A DNA stretch of 6,582 nt from Phycisphaeraceae bacterium (GTDB lineage: Bacteria; Planctomycetota; Phycisphaerae; Phycisphaerales; Phycisphaeraceae). The first letter of the stretch is position 1; every line of letters begins with the position of its first letter. Location of the stretch: assembly GCA_003551485.1 (NCBI GenBank), contig PUMS01000221.1:1-6582 (forward strand), read 5' to 3'. Position numbers and translations under genes: made by a program. Shown here one piece after another: positions 6,501 through 6,582 of the stretch. Under the pieces are notes generated by a model. It did not search any database. It was given only the letters and a program-made list of their open reading frames with translations, and was not told the origin of the DNA.

Positions 6501-6582
6501 TGACCCTCACCGAGGTGCCCGCCGTCATCCCCTCCGAGCACGGCATCGTTCCCGACGGCATCCCCTACTCGACCCGCACCGA
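3512..6582 (+). CDS. Secreted PQQ-like beta-propeller protein with degenerate methyltransferase-like N-terminal domain (3' end outside window)
   Basis: The frame is open from ATG 3512 to the window end (1023 codons, no stop reached). Residues 1-27 are a signal peptide ending GAAA before E28. Residues about 34-140 follow the order of a Rossmann-type class I SAM methyltransferase: LVVLVEP, then DLAVELARGGGHLVVALHRD, ETLPFRDNAVNVLVID, and a 'V-L-x-P-G-G'-like VIAPGYGLGLV. The glycine-rich SAM motif is gone (EPAEAD instead), so catalysis is unlikely. A linker, DTWLGWYRCGGGHVGSRDT (158-176) then PPNSAQFLVGP, corresponds to the 'DEWTHYLHDxxxNAVAxDTVVGPP' segment I recall from planctomycete PQQ-like proteins. 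Propeller blades follow: FTGTLRW (214-220), LDPATGQVQW (366-375), LDGRTGQTLF (437-446), then after DWPTFRGN (602-609), a typical start of a second propeller, DGELLW (685-690), DGSVIW (725-730) and LDPATGAV (783-790). True PQQ binding cannot be shown; many such repeats are structural. Envelope or extracellular location is likely; substrate unknown. Confidence 0.9.
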   Translation, partial: MRYLSMRLSPIIAVACISFMALDGAAAELKRIIQTEAGDGGLVVLVEPAEADLAVELARGGGHLVVALHRDARRVRALDEAFIEAGVHPAADAVLWHQPETLPFRDNAVNVLVIDPAATPGIDRDEVRRVIAPGYGLGLVSEGDNWRQVRKDRPEGMDTWLGWYRCGGGHVGSRDTLVQPPNSAQFLVGPRTVRGNILMTEQVLLHNYIARDAFTGTLRWAGDLPRRSGARAPEQFSNISDGRHLLGIQHAADGVMPVLDILTGEPIHEGVDLGATNFTQREGFARISHHQICTDGQRVYWADGAGTVRAADIAGSRRLWEKQFDDPIELIATDGDIVAVLLVEDLEYAGEGIRINYNIATQIVGLDPATGQVQWRSDAFKGARTQLLAVGFGAVVASSQLVGPNPEPLEATRPGGLWDNVRRLKRELYDSNHMVALDGRTGQTLFSRTDFADIETVYGRPTLALLPDPQRIVVMDNERANRFDLRTGQTIGRPINTHTGTRTHTASVKWLFPPWGGIRAEDGALPPHPHARLIHRAHYGSRVTPANGMYHDMPYAAAICGERYVGTSAAMVVRQPSPPIRDDRRLLVTGTARGIAEPDAADWPTFRGNFVRTAWTDSDGPAQPELLWQTRLPIATGPDVAQRIQRAWRFNSELPGPITQPVADGRRILVAVPDAHRLDCLGLADGELLWSTHLGGRIDAPPTLAGQVAFVGCNDGTVSAIDIEDGSVIWTFMAARHGDLIMAFDQVEGVGKVPSSPVLLDGTLFVAAGRHTHLEDGIMLWALDPATGAVKNRERLDERLGRWDVREVTPQPAQRRGHYDLTISPGAAHRHINDTMQVVDGELRLARSRIDPRTLQVRPDAREHGFDRYAPIPLSGLAHPGGLGWIRPTDQWAGYRHPIQWGPHFRDVNRHHAGTIVRSDGTLVVRYQAGRGVQGGVVTARDALDVVDPDDQSREIALPGEHALLQAVAGAGDRVYMAGVSGRVLSLMVADIASGEVTLTEVPAVIPSEHGIVPDGIPYSTRT

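Noticed and set aside
5777..6541. 254-codon minus-strand open frame opposite the propeller gene
   Set aside because: Codon-register antisense shadow bounded by the rare sense TCA at 5777; low-information composition.
3512..6582. Genuine PQQ-dependent alcohol dehydrogenase
   Set aside because: No vicinal cysteine pair or calcium-site pattern of quinoprotein dehydrogenases is visible, and the N-terminal domain and linker fit the structural PQQ-like repeat proteins better. Cofactor binding is therefore not claimed.

Overview
This GC-rich window looks like part of a Planctomycetota chromosome, possibly a Phycisphaerae-type lineage. I infer this from three things: almost exclusive use of G/C-ending codons, very large secreted PQQ-like beta-propeller proteins, and a spacer filled with REP-like palindromes. 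There is no rRNA or other phylogenetic marker, so the taxonomic call is only moderate.

Layout, all real genes on the + strand: (1) positions 3-893 hold the 3' end of a gene for an unrecognised protein that starts before the window. (2) Positions 894-1708 are a spacer of about 815 bases with no convincing long gene. It contains a hairpin just after the first gene, a 63-nt inverted repeat pair (84% identical arms), two short perfect palindromes, a 24-nt inverted repeat around a purine-rich loop, and two more stem-loops. A possible 15-residue leader peptide at its end has a stop codon that overlaps the next start codon (ATGA). (3) Positions 1709-3400 encode a 563-residue secreted protein with an unrecognised N-terminal region and a C-terminal jelly-roll, carbohydrate-binding-like module. 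(4) A 111-base gap carries a strong hairpin followed by a T-run. (5) Positions 3512 to the window end encode at least 1023 residues of a secreted PQQ-like beta-propeller protein. Its N-terminal domain resembles a class I SAM methyltransferase whose cofactor motifs have decayed.

The two complete-start genes share strand, signal peptides and close spacing, which suggests a small locus of exported proteins. A role in binding or processing extracellular or envelope glycans is an inference from the jelly-roll module, not something the sequence proves. The most notable items are the pseudo-methyltransferase/propeller fusion, the possible translationally coupled leader peptide, the spacer repeats, and a direct-repeat-flanked palindrome that sets the C-terminus of the 563-residue protein. 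I saw no mobile-element gene, CRISPR array, tRNA or rRNA. No established but previously undescribed 'system' can be claimed from this window alone.
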